NCBI GenBank assembly: GCA_005793025.1
Contig: SXQI01000160.1
Location: 1-12,694, forward strand
DNA length: 12,694 nt
From: Verrucomicrobiales bacterium
Lineage (GTDB): Bacteria > Verrucomicrobiota > Verrucomicrobiia > Limisphaerales > SXQI01
Direction: 5' to 3'
In this document: positions 1-5,916 of the stretch, piece by piece
Layout: every line of letters starts with the position of its first letter
Numbering within the stretch: the first letter of the stretch is position 1
Notes under the pieces: generated by a model
Seen by the model: the letters and a program-made list of their open reading frames with translations, nothing else
The model's database searches: none
What the model was told of the DNA's origin: nothing
Translations under genes and position numbers: made by a program

Positions 1-210
1 GAGTTTCAGATGGCTCTGATGAACCGGAAGCTGAACGAACGTGTTGAAACCATTTTCATGATGCCAAAAGATACCTTTACGTTTTTGAGTTCTGGATTAG
101 TCAAAGAGATCGCACGGCTCGGGGGTGATGTAACCCCCTTTGTCCCACCCGCTGTTCGGGAGGCCCTTAGCAGCGTGTTCACGTCGAGCCCTTCCCAACC
201 CACCGTCTAG
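1..210 (+). CDS. coaD: Phosphopantetheine adenylyltransferase, C-terminal part (5' end outside window)
   Basis: The frame is open from base 1 to a TAG at 208-210, giving the last 69 residues of a protein of about 160. The segment EFQMALMNRKL followed by FMMPKDTFTFLSSGLVKEIA and ARLGGDVTPFVPPAV matches the C-terminal half of CoaD. The MALMNR helix and the SS-x-LVKEIARLGGD segment (the family's ISSTxVR-like nucleotide-binding region) are both intact. In the family, the enzyme transfers AMP from ATP to 4'-phosphopantetheine to make dephospho-CoA, the penultimate step of coenzyme A synthesis in the cytoplasm. The next gene starts three bases after the stop, so the two are almost certainly co-transcribed. 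CoA and phosphopantetheine are needed by the acyl carrier protein that FabH and PlsX downstream depend on. The ATG at 10 is an internal methionine, not the start. Identification is secure; the N-terminal HxGH motif lies outside the window. Confidence 0.95.
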   Translation, partial: EFQMALMNRKLNERVETIFMMPKDTFTFLSSGLVKEIARLGGDVTPFVPPAVREALSSVFTSSPSQPTV

Positions 211-213
211 GTT

Positions 214-705
214 ATGCCAATTCCGATTAATCTCCATCTGCTCTCGGAGGAAGACCTCCATTTGGTTGGCGAGCTGACTCCTCAGGAAATCGAATTCGAT
301 CTGACGGATGAAATGATTCGTGCGGACTTTCCGCTAAATTACGACCTTACCATCAGTCATTCCGAGGAAAGCATCCTTATTCAGGGATGCTTCTCTCTTC
401 AATTAAACTGTGACTGCGTCCGTTGTCTTCGGTCGTTCCGACACCAGATCGACATGGATCCTTGGGATGTCCTCGTGCCATTAGAGGGAGAGGACAGTCC
501 CAAAATTGTCGATGATTGTGTTGACATTCTTCCGTATCTAAGGGAGGATGCCCTTCTTGCGTTTCCGCGGCATCCGGTGTGCAGCGTGGAATGTAAAGGG
601 TTGACCGTGGAGCCGACGACGAGCGAGGCCACGCCAGCAACCTCCCATCAAGCAGAGGAAAAGCCCTCAGCGTGGAGCGAGTTAGACAAGTTGAAATTTA
701 AATAG
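214..705 (+). CDS. yceD: DUF177 / YceD family protein (23S rRNA accumulation factor-like)
   Basis: A 163-residue protein begins three bases after coaD and ends 13 bases before rpmF. This placement directly upstream of rpmF is the hallmark of the DUF177/YceD family, which is linked to 23S rRNA accumulation in E. coli and plants. Family features visible are the cysteine cluster CDCVRCLRSF (Cys66, Cys68, Cys71), the acidic DDCVDILPYLREDALLAFP block (about 100-118), the PVCSVECKGL segment (Cys123, Cys127) and a C-terminal WSELDKLKFK tail typical of the family. The second cysteine pair normally continues as GLCPxCG; here it runs into TVEPTTSEATPATS, a Pro/Thr/Ser/Ala-rich linker, so part of the putative metal-binding motif is missing. 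There is no Shine-Dalgarno motif before the ATG, and translation may be coupled to coaD. The family assignment is strong; the molecular role is known only loosely for the family. Confidence 0.88.
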   Translation: MPIPINLHLLSEEDLHLVGELTPQEIEFDLTDEMIRADFPLNYDLTISHSEESILIQGCFSLQLNCDCVRCLRSFRHQIDMDPWDVLVPLEGEDSPKIVDDCVDILPYLREDALLAFPRHPVCSVECKGLTVEPTTSEATPATSHQAEEKPSAWSELDKLKFK

Positions 706-718
706 ATTTGAGTGATTT

Positions 719-907
719 ATGGGCGTACCAAAGCGTAAACCTTCCCGTAGCCGCCAGCGCATGCGCCGGGCGTATAACAGTGTTCTGACACTGCCACAAT
801 TGGGAATTTGTTCCCAATGCGCGGCACCTGCAACACCGCACCGAGTTTGCCCATCTTGTGGATTCTACAAGGGGCGTCAGGTCATTGCCGTCGAGGCATA
901 CGCCTAA
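719..907 (+). CDS. rpmF: 50S ribosomal protein L32
   Basis: This 62-residue basic protein starts MGVPKRKPSRSRQRMRRAYN, the standard L32 N-terminus, and has a zinc ribbon with CSQC (Cys31, Cys34) and CPSC (Cys44, Cys47). It is therefore the C-plus, zinc-binding form. L32 is a structural protein of the large ribosomal subunit. The order DUF177, rpmF, plsX, fabH is widely conserved in bacteria and supports the call. The start ATG is preceded by GATTT rather than a purine-rich Shine-Dalgarno motif. A strong hairpin with a T run begins about ten bases after the TAA stop, so at least part of the transcription from the upstream genes probably ends here. Confidence 0.97.
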   Translation: MGVPKRKPSRSRQRMRRAYNSVLTLPQLGICSQCAAPATPHRVCPSCGFYKGRQVIAVEAYA

Positions 908-916
908 TTTGCGTTG

Positions 917-954
917 AAAAAGCGTGATGAGAACTCTGTTCTCCACGCTTTTTT
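917..954 (+). terminator. Rho-independent-type hairpin between rpmF and plsX
   Basis: The left arm AAAAAGCGTG (917-926) is perfectly complementary to CACGCTTTTT (944-953). After a two-base AT bulge (927-928), the stem continues with GAGAAC (929-934) pairing GTTCTC (938-943) around a TCT loop. That gives about 16 base pairs, with a six-T run at 949-954. The flanking A and T runs mean it could work in both orientations. It ends five bases before the plsX ATG at 960. It may be a partial terminator that lowers plsX-fabH expression relative to rpmF, or a structure that affects plsX translation. Confidence 0.8.
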
Positions 955-959
955 CATTT

Positions 960-1982
960 ATGCGCATAGTCGTGGATGTCATGGGTGGTGACCACGGGTG
1001 CGACGAGGTGGTCATGGGGGCGAAGCTGGCGTTAGCAGCGACACCTAAGATCACTGAACTCCATCTGGTGGGTAACGAACCCGATGTCCTAGCCGCACTC
1101 AAAACCGCTGAACTTTCTGATCGGCGGATTTCGATCACCCACGCCAGCCAGGTCCTCACCATGGAGGATAAACCTGTGGAGGGTTTGCGCCGGAAAAAGG
1201 ACTGCTCCCTCCTCAAAGCCGTGGAGTTGCTGAAGGATGGTCGGGGAGACGCCATGGTTTCTCTGGGGAACACAGGTGGCTTAGTGGCCGCGTCCACAAT
1301 TCGATTACGCACTTTACCCGGTGTCGAAAGACCCGCCATCACTGCTGTTATTCCGTCGGAGACTAAAGAGTTTGTCCTCATCGACGCTGGGGCTAATCCC
1401 GATTGTAAGCCCATCCATCTCGCCCAGTTTGCCATCATGGGCAGTATTTATTCTCGAGAAATCCTCGGCCGCAACCAACCTCGGGTCGGGATTCTGAGTA
1501 ATGGGACTGAAATAACCAAGGGAACCGAACTCACTCGCGAGGCGGCAGTTTTATGCGGCAAGCTCGGGTTGAATTTTATTGGGTATGTCGAGGGCCATGA
1601 TTTATATTCGGATCGTGTCGAGGTTGTCGTAACAGACGGGTTTGTGGGGAATATTGTGCTCAAAACTTCGGAGAGTTTGGCCAAAGGGATTTTCGGAATT
1701 CTGAAGCGAGAATTGACAGCCACACCGATTCGCAAATTGGGAGCGTTGATCGCGAAAGGGGCGTTTCGCTCGGTGAAAAAGAGGATGGATCCAGAGGTCT
1801 ATGGTGGGGCACCCTTGCTGGGTCTCAACGGAAATGTTGTCAAAGCTCATGGATCAGCCCGGAAAGGTGCCGTGATGAACGCGATTCGGGTGGCAGGCGA
1901 AGCCGTGGAGCACCGTATTAATGATTTAATTGTTCAGCAAATTGCCGATACTTTGAGCAGCCCATCGTTACTCACAAAATGA
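960..1982 (+). CDS. plsX: Phosphate acyltransferase PlsX
   Basis: A protein of 340 residues, the normal length for PlsX. In the family it converts acyl-ACP and phosphate to acyl-phosphate, the donor used by PlsY to start phospholipid synthesis; it is a peripheral membrane enzyme. Family motifs in order: MRIVVDVMGGDHG at the N-terminus, SLGNTGG (101-107), RPA (124-126), DAGAN (142-146), VVTDGFVGN (223-231) and YGGAPLLGLNG (281-291). The ATG at 960 is chosen because PlsX proteins begin exactly at this MRIxVDxMGGD sequence. A GTG at 924 would add 12 residues but lies inside the terminator-like hairpin. The gene overlaps fabH by ATGA (1979-1982), which implies translational coupling. No Shine-Dalgarno motif is visible: the start is preceded by T-rich CTTTTTTCATTT, the 3' side of the hairpin. 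Confidence 0.97.
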   Translation: MRIVVDVMGGDHGCDEVVMGAKLALAATPKITELHLVGNEPDVLAALKTAELSDRRISITHASQVLTMEDKPVEGLRRKKDCSLLKAVELLKDGRGDAMVSLGNTGGLVAASTIRLRTLPGVERPAITAVIPSETKEFVLIDAGANPDCKPIHLAQFAIMGSIYSREILGRNQPRVGILSNGTEITKGTELTREAAVLCGKLGLNFIGYVEGHDLYSDRVEVVVTDGFVGNIVLKTSESLAKGIFGILKRELTATPIRKLGALIAKGAFRSVKKRMDPEVYGGAPLLGLNGNVVKAHGSARKGAVMNAIRVAGEAVEHRINDLIVQQIADTLSSPSLLTK

Positions 1983-3019
1983 CCACCGATTCTACTCCAA
2001 AGGTTTTTAATAACCCCCGCAAGAAAGAGGGCTTCAACGGGCGGGTCTGTTCCATCGTTGGGGTGGGGTCTTATGTCCCGGAGCGAGTGTTGACCAACGC
2101 CGAACTCGAAAAAACGGTCGAGACCAGCGACGATTGGATTACCTCACGCACCGGCATTAAGGAACGCCGTATCGCTGCCGCAAACGAATACACCTCAGAC
2201 CTAGCAGCAAAGGCAGCACAGAACGCGTTAGAAAACGCAGGTATCACAGCCGATCAGATCGACTTAATCATCGTCGCGACGATCACGCCAGACATGCTCT
2301 TTCCCTCAACGGCTTGTCTGGTTCAACAAAAAATCGGTGCCAAACGTGCCGCTGGTTTTGATATTGAAGCCGCTTGTTCAGGGTTTATTTTTGCATTGGA
2401 AATCGCCCAACAATTCGTGATGTCACACACGTATGAAACCGTGCTGGTGATCGGTGCTGAAAAACTTTCCTCGATCATTGATTGGACGGATCGTAACACC
2501 TGTGTGTTGTTCGGGGATGGAGCTGGAGCCGCAATCATTCAAGCCCGACCCGACAGTCACGGCCTGCTCACAACCTGCATGGGTTCGGATGGTTCCAAGG
2601 GTGAACTCCTTTCCATGCCAGCGGGCGGTAGTCGTTGTCCAGCGACTCCAGATTCGGTGGCTTCACGTCTCCATTATTTGCGAATGGATGGCAAAGAGAC
2701 TTTCAAAAGTGCCGTCAATGCCATGCTTTCAGCCGCTCAAGAGGTCCTGCGCCGGTGCCAACTCGAGATCAGCCAGATCAAGTGCATCATCTCGCACCAG
2801 GCTAATCTGAGAATCATCAATGCCGTCAGTGATCGTCTGGGGGCAACGGAGGAACAGGTATTTATCAATCTTCACAAATACGGCAACACCTCGGCAGCAT
2901 CGGTTGCGATCGCTTTGGATGAAGCGGTGAAGGCAGGCCGAGTGCAACGGGGTGATCTAGTTTTATTGGTTGTTTTCGGTGCGGGCCTCACATGGGGTGC
3001 TGCGGTCATCGAGTGGTGA
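1979..3019 (+). CDS. fabH: 3-oxoacyl-[acyl-carrier-protein] synthase III (KAS III)
   Basis: A protein of 346 residues. KAS III condenses acetyl-CoA, or another acyl-CoA primer, with malonyl-ACP to begin fatty acid synthesis. The full catalytic triad is present: Cys133 in EAACSGF, His273 in ISHQANLRI and Asn303 in YGNTSAAS. Other family segments include SDDWITSRTGIKERR (50-64), a GDGAGAAI glycine loop (179-186) and the C-terminal VVFGAGLTWGAAVIEW. The start overlaps the plsX stop (ATGA). The conserved fold begins near residue 22 (RVCSIVGVGSYVPERVLTN), so there is a charged N-terminal extension of about 20 residues compared with typical FabH, and no later in-frame start could remove it. The usual followers fabD, fabG and acpP are absent; a pilT-like gene comes next after 120 bases. 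Primer preference (straight or branched) cannot be read from the sequence. Confidence 0.96.
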   Translation: MTTDSTPKVFNNPRKKEGFNGRVCSIVGVGSYVPERVLTNAELEKTVETSDDWITSRTGIKERRIAAANEYTSDLAAKAAQNALENAGITADQIDLIIVATITPDMLFPSTACLVQQKIGAKRAAGFDIEAACSGFIFALEIAQQFVMSHTYETVLVIGAEKLSSIIDWTDRNTCVLFGDGAGAAIIQARPDSHGLLTTCMGSDGSKGELLSMPAGGSRCPATPDSVASRLHYLRMDGKETFKSAVNAMLSAAQEVLRRCQLEISQIKCIISHQANLRIINAVSDRLGATEEQVFINLHKYGNTSAASVAIALDEAVKAGRVQRGDLVLLVVFGAGLTWGAAVIEW

Positions 3020-3041
3020 CGTTTTGCGGAAACAGGTGATG

Positions 3042-3089
3042 GATGGTGGTAGTTTGAGGCGTTCAAAAACAATCCTCAACTCACCCATC
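3042..3089 (+). repeat. Imperfect inverted repeat after fabH
   Basis: In the 120-base gap between fabH and the pilT-like gene, GATGGTGGTAGTTTGAGG (3042-3059) is partly complementary to CCTCAACTCACCCATC (3074-3089), with a 14-base A-rich loop and small bulges. No T run follows, so it is not a canonical intrinsic terminator. It may be a processing or protective hairpin at the fabH 3' end, or chance. Confidence 0.35.
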
Positions 3090-3139
3090 GAATTCTGATT
3101 CCTGCTACCTTTGTGGCACGGGCTGTGCTAATTTATAAC

Positions 3140-4228
3140 ATGGATAAATTTCAACAATACCTCGCCGCAGCGGTGCAAGCGGGAGCCTCTGACGTGCATC
3201 TCAAGGTAGGTGGAGCCGTGATCGTTCGCCTGAACCGTGTGCTCATCGAAGTGCAGGGCCCCACTCCTACTGAGGAGTGGATCAATCACGTGGTTCAATC
3301 CATCGTCCCGAAACATGCAAGAGAACGATTGGAGCGCGATCGCGAGGTAGATTTTTCTTATTACTCCCCGGGTTTAGGACGGTTCAGAACCAATGTTTTC
3401 CAACAAAAAGGAACGTTCGCCCTAGCCATGCGGTTTGTTAAAACCGAAGTGGCAACTTTTGAGGAACTCGGATTACGCCCGATCATCAAGACGATCGCCG
3501 AAGAGCATCGAGGGATCATCCTCATGGCGGGCACCACCGGCTGCGGTAAGTCCACGAGTTTGGCTGCGATCATCCAATATATCAACCACCACTCGAAAAA
3601 ACACATCATCACGCTCGAAGACCCCATCGAGTTTGTTTTTGAAGATAGGCAATCAGTCATTGAACAACGTGAAGTAGGACTCGATACCAACTCTTTCCAA
3701 GAGGGCCTCAAGCATGTGCTCCGTCAGGATCCAGACGTTATCATGATCGGAGAAATGCGAGATTCAACCAGCTTTGCTGCGGCGATCAGTGCTGCCGATA
3801 CAGGCCATTTAGTGCTCTCAACCCTTCACACCACGAATAGTGCCCAGTCCGTGGGCCGCATTTTAGATTTCTTTAAAGCCGAAGAACGGGAGCAAATCCG
3901 CAGGCAACTCGCAGGCACGTTGAAAGCGGTGGTCTGTCAGCGCATGGTAACGACAGTTTCTGGAGGGGTGACTCCCGCACAGGAAATCATGCTCAATACG
4001 CCCACCGTCCGCAAGTTGATCGAAGAAAACCGATTGGACAAACTGGGAGCCGCGATTGAAACCGGCATGGATGATGGGATGAGAAGCTTTAATCAAGACC
4101 TCTTCGAGCTCGTCAAAGAACGTCGAATTACAGAGAAAGAAGCCTTGTCGAAAGCCTCCAACCCGCAAGCCTTGGAGATGAATTTCAAGGGAATCTTCCT
4201 CGACGAAGGTCGAAGAATTTTGACCTAA
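3140..4228 (+). CDS. pilT: Type IV pilus retraction-type ATPase (PilT/PilU family)
   Basis: A 362-residue secretion-superfamily ATPase. In the family, a cytoplasmic hexamer at the pilus base powers pilus retraction and twitching motility. An N-terminal PAS-like domain (about 1-100, with ASDVHLKVGG at 16-25) precedes the RecA-like core. The core shows Walker A GTTGCGKST (131-139), Asp box TLEDPIEF (158-165), Walker B DPDVIMIGEMRD (197-208) and His box TGHLVLSTLHT (221-231). The C-terminal VRKLIEENRLDKL and GMRSFNQDLFELV segments are PilT/PilU-like. The P-loop has Cys135 where most members have Ser. The ATG at 3140 fits family N-termini; a GTG at 3113 would add nine residues. There is no Shine-Dalgarno motif and no neighbouring pilus gene. 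PilT and PilU cannot be separated confidently from sequence alone; paralogous roles such as DNA uptake or gliding are possible. Confidence 0.9.
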   Translation: MDKFQQYLAAAVQAGASDVHLKVGGAVIVRLNRVLIEVQGPTPTEEWINHVVQSIVPKHARERLERDREVDFSYYSPGLGRFRTNVFQQKGTFALAMRFVKTEVATFEELGLRPIIKTIAEEHRGIILMAGTTGCGKSTSLAAIIQYINHHSKKHIITLEDPIEFVFEDRQSVIEQREVGLDTNSFQEGLKHVLRQDPDVIMIGEMRDSTSFAAAISAADTGHLVLSTLHTTNSAQSVGRILDFFKAEEREQIRRQLAGTLKAVVCQRMVTTVSGGVTPAQEIMLNTPTVRKLIEENRLDKLGAAIETGMDDGMRSFNQDLFELVKERRITEKEALSKASNPQALEMNFKGIFLDEGRRILT

Positions 4229-4250
4229 GTTCGATCTTCGCTTCAGATCT
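4211..4250. terminator. Weak hairpin region between convergent pilT and waaA
   Basis: The two genes converge with only 21 bases between their stops. Two alternative small stems exist: CGAAGA (4211-4216) with TCTTCG (4235-4240), and GATCT (4233-4237) with AGATC (4245-4249) around a seven-base loop. A six-T run lies ten bases further on (4260-4265), inside waaA. This is weak evidence for a terminator that stops plus-strand transcription. Confidence 0.3.
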
Positions 4251-5596
4251 TAAACCCTCTTTTTTGCGTCAGGCGACGGGCTCAGAAACACATCATCTTT
4301 CCGCAATGGTTTCAGAATCATTTGGACCGACCGTTCAACAGCCCCTTGGTTTTCAGTGATGACTTTCATGGCGGCTTGGCCGAGTTCGTTGCGTGCCTGT
4401 TCGTTCGCAAGGAGGTGCAACATCACAGACTCTAATTCAACAGCATCCGCAACCTGTCTCGCACCGCCTGCTCCCACCAATGATTCGGTGATGGATCGGA
4501 AATTTTGCATGTTCGGCCCAAACACAATGGCTTTGCCGAGTGACGCCGGCTCCAACGGGTTTTGCCCTCCTTTGGCTGTAAGGCTTTTACCGATAAAAAT
4601 TAGGGACGCACACGCGTAAAACTGAAGCAGTTCACCCGTTGTGTTCACAACAAGGCAGTCGAACTCCCCTGGATTTGACTGACTCTGCATCGAAACCTCC
4701 GTCCGGAAAACGGGTCTGACTCCCGATTTTTTCAAATCCCGACCCGCATCCTGACTACGTTCAAAATGACGTGGAACCACGACCAAAAACAAGTTCGGAA
4801 ATACCTTTTTAAGTCGGACATAAATCTCTCCGAGAATTGCCTCTTCCCCTTCATGGGTGCTGCCACCCACTAAGACCATGGGATTGGCAGGCACCGCGAT
4901 CTGTCGAAAAATATCCCCGACGCTGAAAGCGGGTCTTTCGTCCAACTTCGCTGAATCGAACTTAAGATTTCCAAGCTCTTTAACTTTTCTTGGTCTGCAC
5001 CCCAGAGTGATCATCCGCTGGCCGTCTTCCTCGTTTTGGACTCCCACGCCTGCAAAAGAGGCGAAAATGCCGCCAAAAAGGAACCGAGCACGTCGGTAAC
5101 GTTGAAACGAGCGTTCCGACATCCGGGCATTAATCAAAAAAACAGGGATCCCCCTCGACTGAGCTTTCCAAAGGAAATTAGGCCAGATCTCAGCCTCCAC
5201 CAGCACGATGGCTTCGGGATTTACCACCCGAAGGGCACGATTGATGAACATCGGCCAGTCGATTGGAAAATAGACTTTTATAATATGAGTCGGGAGCTTC
5301 TTTTTGAGTTCCGACATCCCCGTGGACGTTGTCGTTGAAACAAGGAGCTTAAGGTTAGGTGCATGCCGTTCCAGAGAACGGATCAGTTGGGTGGCGAGGT
5401 TGACTTCGCCCACACTGACCGCGTGAATCCAAAGGCAATTCCGGTTGCTGACTGCAGCTTTGATAGGGGTATCAAAAACACCAAAACGCTGCCAAAACCC
5501 GCGCTTCCAATGCCCTCTACGCCACATTTTAAAAAAGTAAAATGGTGCGGTCAGCAGGAAAGAGAACAGGAACAGCAGATTGTAAATGAACCTCAT
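4250..5596 (-). CDS. waaA: 3-deoxy-D-manno-octulosonic acid transferase (Kdo transferase)
   Basis: A 448-residue GT-B glycosyltransferase that, in the family, adds Kdo from CMP-Kdo to lipid IVA, building the inner core of lipopolysaccharide at the inner membrane. An N-terminal hydrophobic anchor (about 3-21, FIYNLLFLFSFLLTAPFYFF) is followed by HAVSVGEV (58-65), whose Glu64 is the family's catalytic base. Further motifs are VEAEIWPN (133-140), GNLKFD (199-204), GGSTHEGEE (224-232), VPRHFER (254-260), NTTGEL (298-303) and GKSLTAKGGQNPLEP (316-330). The ATG at 5596 is preferred because family members begin at this MRxxYN sequence. A TTG at 5635 would add 13 polar residues before the anchor. No Shine-Dalgarno motif is seen. 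No other LPS gene is adjacent. The presence of waaA implies a Gram-negative outer membrane with Kdo-containing LPS. Whether it adds one or more Kdo residues cannot be told. Confidence 0.95.
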   Translation of the reverse strand: MRFIYNLLFLFSFLLTAPFYFFKMWRRGHWKRGFWQRFGVFDTPIKAAVSNRNCLWIHAVSVGEVNLATQLIRSLERHAPNLKLLVSTTTSTGMSELKKKLPTHIIKVYFPIDWPMFINRALRVVNPEAIVLVEAEIWPNFLWKAQSRGIPVFLINARMSERSFQRYRRARFLFGGIFASFAGVGVQNEEDGQRMITLGCRPRKVKELGNLKFDSAKLDERPAFSVGDIFRQIAVPANPMVLVGGSTHEGEEAILGEIYVRLKKVFPNLFLVVVPRHFERSQDAGRDLKKSGVRPVFRTEVSMQSQSNPGEFDCLVVNTTGELLQFYACASLIFIGKSLTAKGGQNPLEPASLGKAIVFGPNMQNFRSITESLVGAGGARQVADAVELESVMLHLLANEQARNELGQAAMKVITENQGAVERSVQMILKPLRKDDVFLSPSPDAKKRV

Positions 5597-5687
5597 CAAG
5601 TTTGTGGGTGTCAGTGTTTCAAGATCGATTTGCAACGAGCCAAATAAAGCGGACTTCCAAAAAGCTGTTTCCTTCGCACTCCCCTTT

Positions 5688-5715
5688 GTTAAACCACGCG
5701 TGCAAAGAGTGACAA
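5688..5715 (-). promoter_or_regulatory. Candidate promoter for waaA
   Basis: On the minus strand, TTGTCA (5710-5715) resembles a -35 box (5 of 6). Sixteen bases later TTTAAC (5688-5693) resembles a -10 box (4 of 6). Transcription would start near 5681, giving a leader of about 85 bases before the waaA ATG. It fits the need for a promoter downstream of the LamG gene's terminator-like hairpin, but the match is only moderate and consensus usage in this organism is unknown. Confidence 0.3.
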
Positions 5716-5791
5716 GCGTTTTTGCTCAAAAGTACGAAGGTTTGGTTCGTTCGACCCGATCAGAATCTGCTTTCTCCAAGTTCCGAAGTTG

Positions 5792-5815
5792 AAAACCTCT
5801 GGGTTGCCCTAGAGG
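5792..5815 (-). terminator. Candidate intrinsic terminator downstream of the LamG gene
   Basis: Read on the minus strand, CCTCT-A-GGG-CAA-CCC-AGAGG forms an eight-pair stem with one bulged A and a three-base loop, followed directly by TTTTC. It lies about 100 bases past the stop of the LamG-domain gene and before the candidate waaA promoter. This is the expected place for a terminator separating the two genes. The T run is short, so efficiency is uncertain. Confidence 0.5.
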
Positions 5816-5916
5816 CATCGGAAACGACGCAGACGGCCCACTGGATAAAAACCGCAGTGAGACCGTCCTTAGCCATCATCTACTGACAAATCCGGGGAGC
5901 GAGAGAGCCCGTTCCG

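Larger units (their letters stand above)
5597..5916. other. 320-base noncoding gap between waaA and the LamG gene
   Basis: I find no convincing gene here; short open frames lack a recognisable protein. The gap contains the candidate waaA promoter (5688-5715), the terminator-like hairpin (5792-5815) and a second imperfect hairpin at 5832-5867. In the latter, GACGG (5832-5836) pairs with CCGTC (5863-5867) and CACTG (5839-5843) with CAGTG (5855-5859) around an A-rich 11-base loop. The second hairpin lies closer to the LamG stop and may protect or process that mRNA's 3' end. Confidence 0.5.

Noticed and set aside
924..959. Upstream GTG start for plsX
   Set aside because: The added residues lie inside the hairpin stem, and PlsX proteins start at the MRIxVDxMGGD sequence encoded from 960.
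698..1438. 246-codon open frame on the minus strand opposite rpmF and plsX
   Set aside because: It lies wholly antisense to two securely identified genes, resembles no family I know, and is explained by the codon bias of plsX.
3111..3139. TTGTGG and TATAAC spaced 17 bases apart before the pilT-like gene
   Set aside because: The -10-like box touches the ATG, so transcription would begin inside the gene; the -35 match is also poor.
5597..5635. TTG start extending waaA by 13 residues
   Set aside because: It would place a polar segment before the N-terminal membrane anchor; the ATG at 5596 matches family N-termini.
5586..5792. 68-codon plus-strand frame overlapping the waaA start and the gap beyond
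   Set aside because: No recognisable domain; it runs antisense into waaA and through the candidate waaA promoter.
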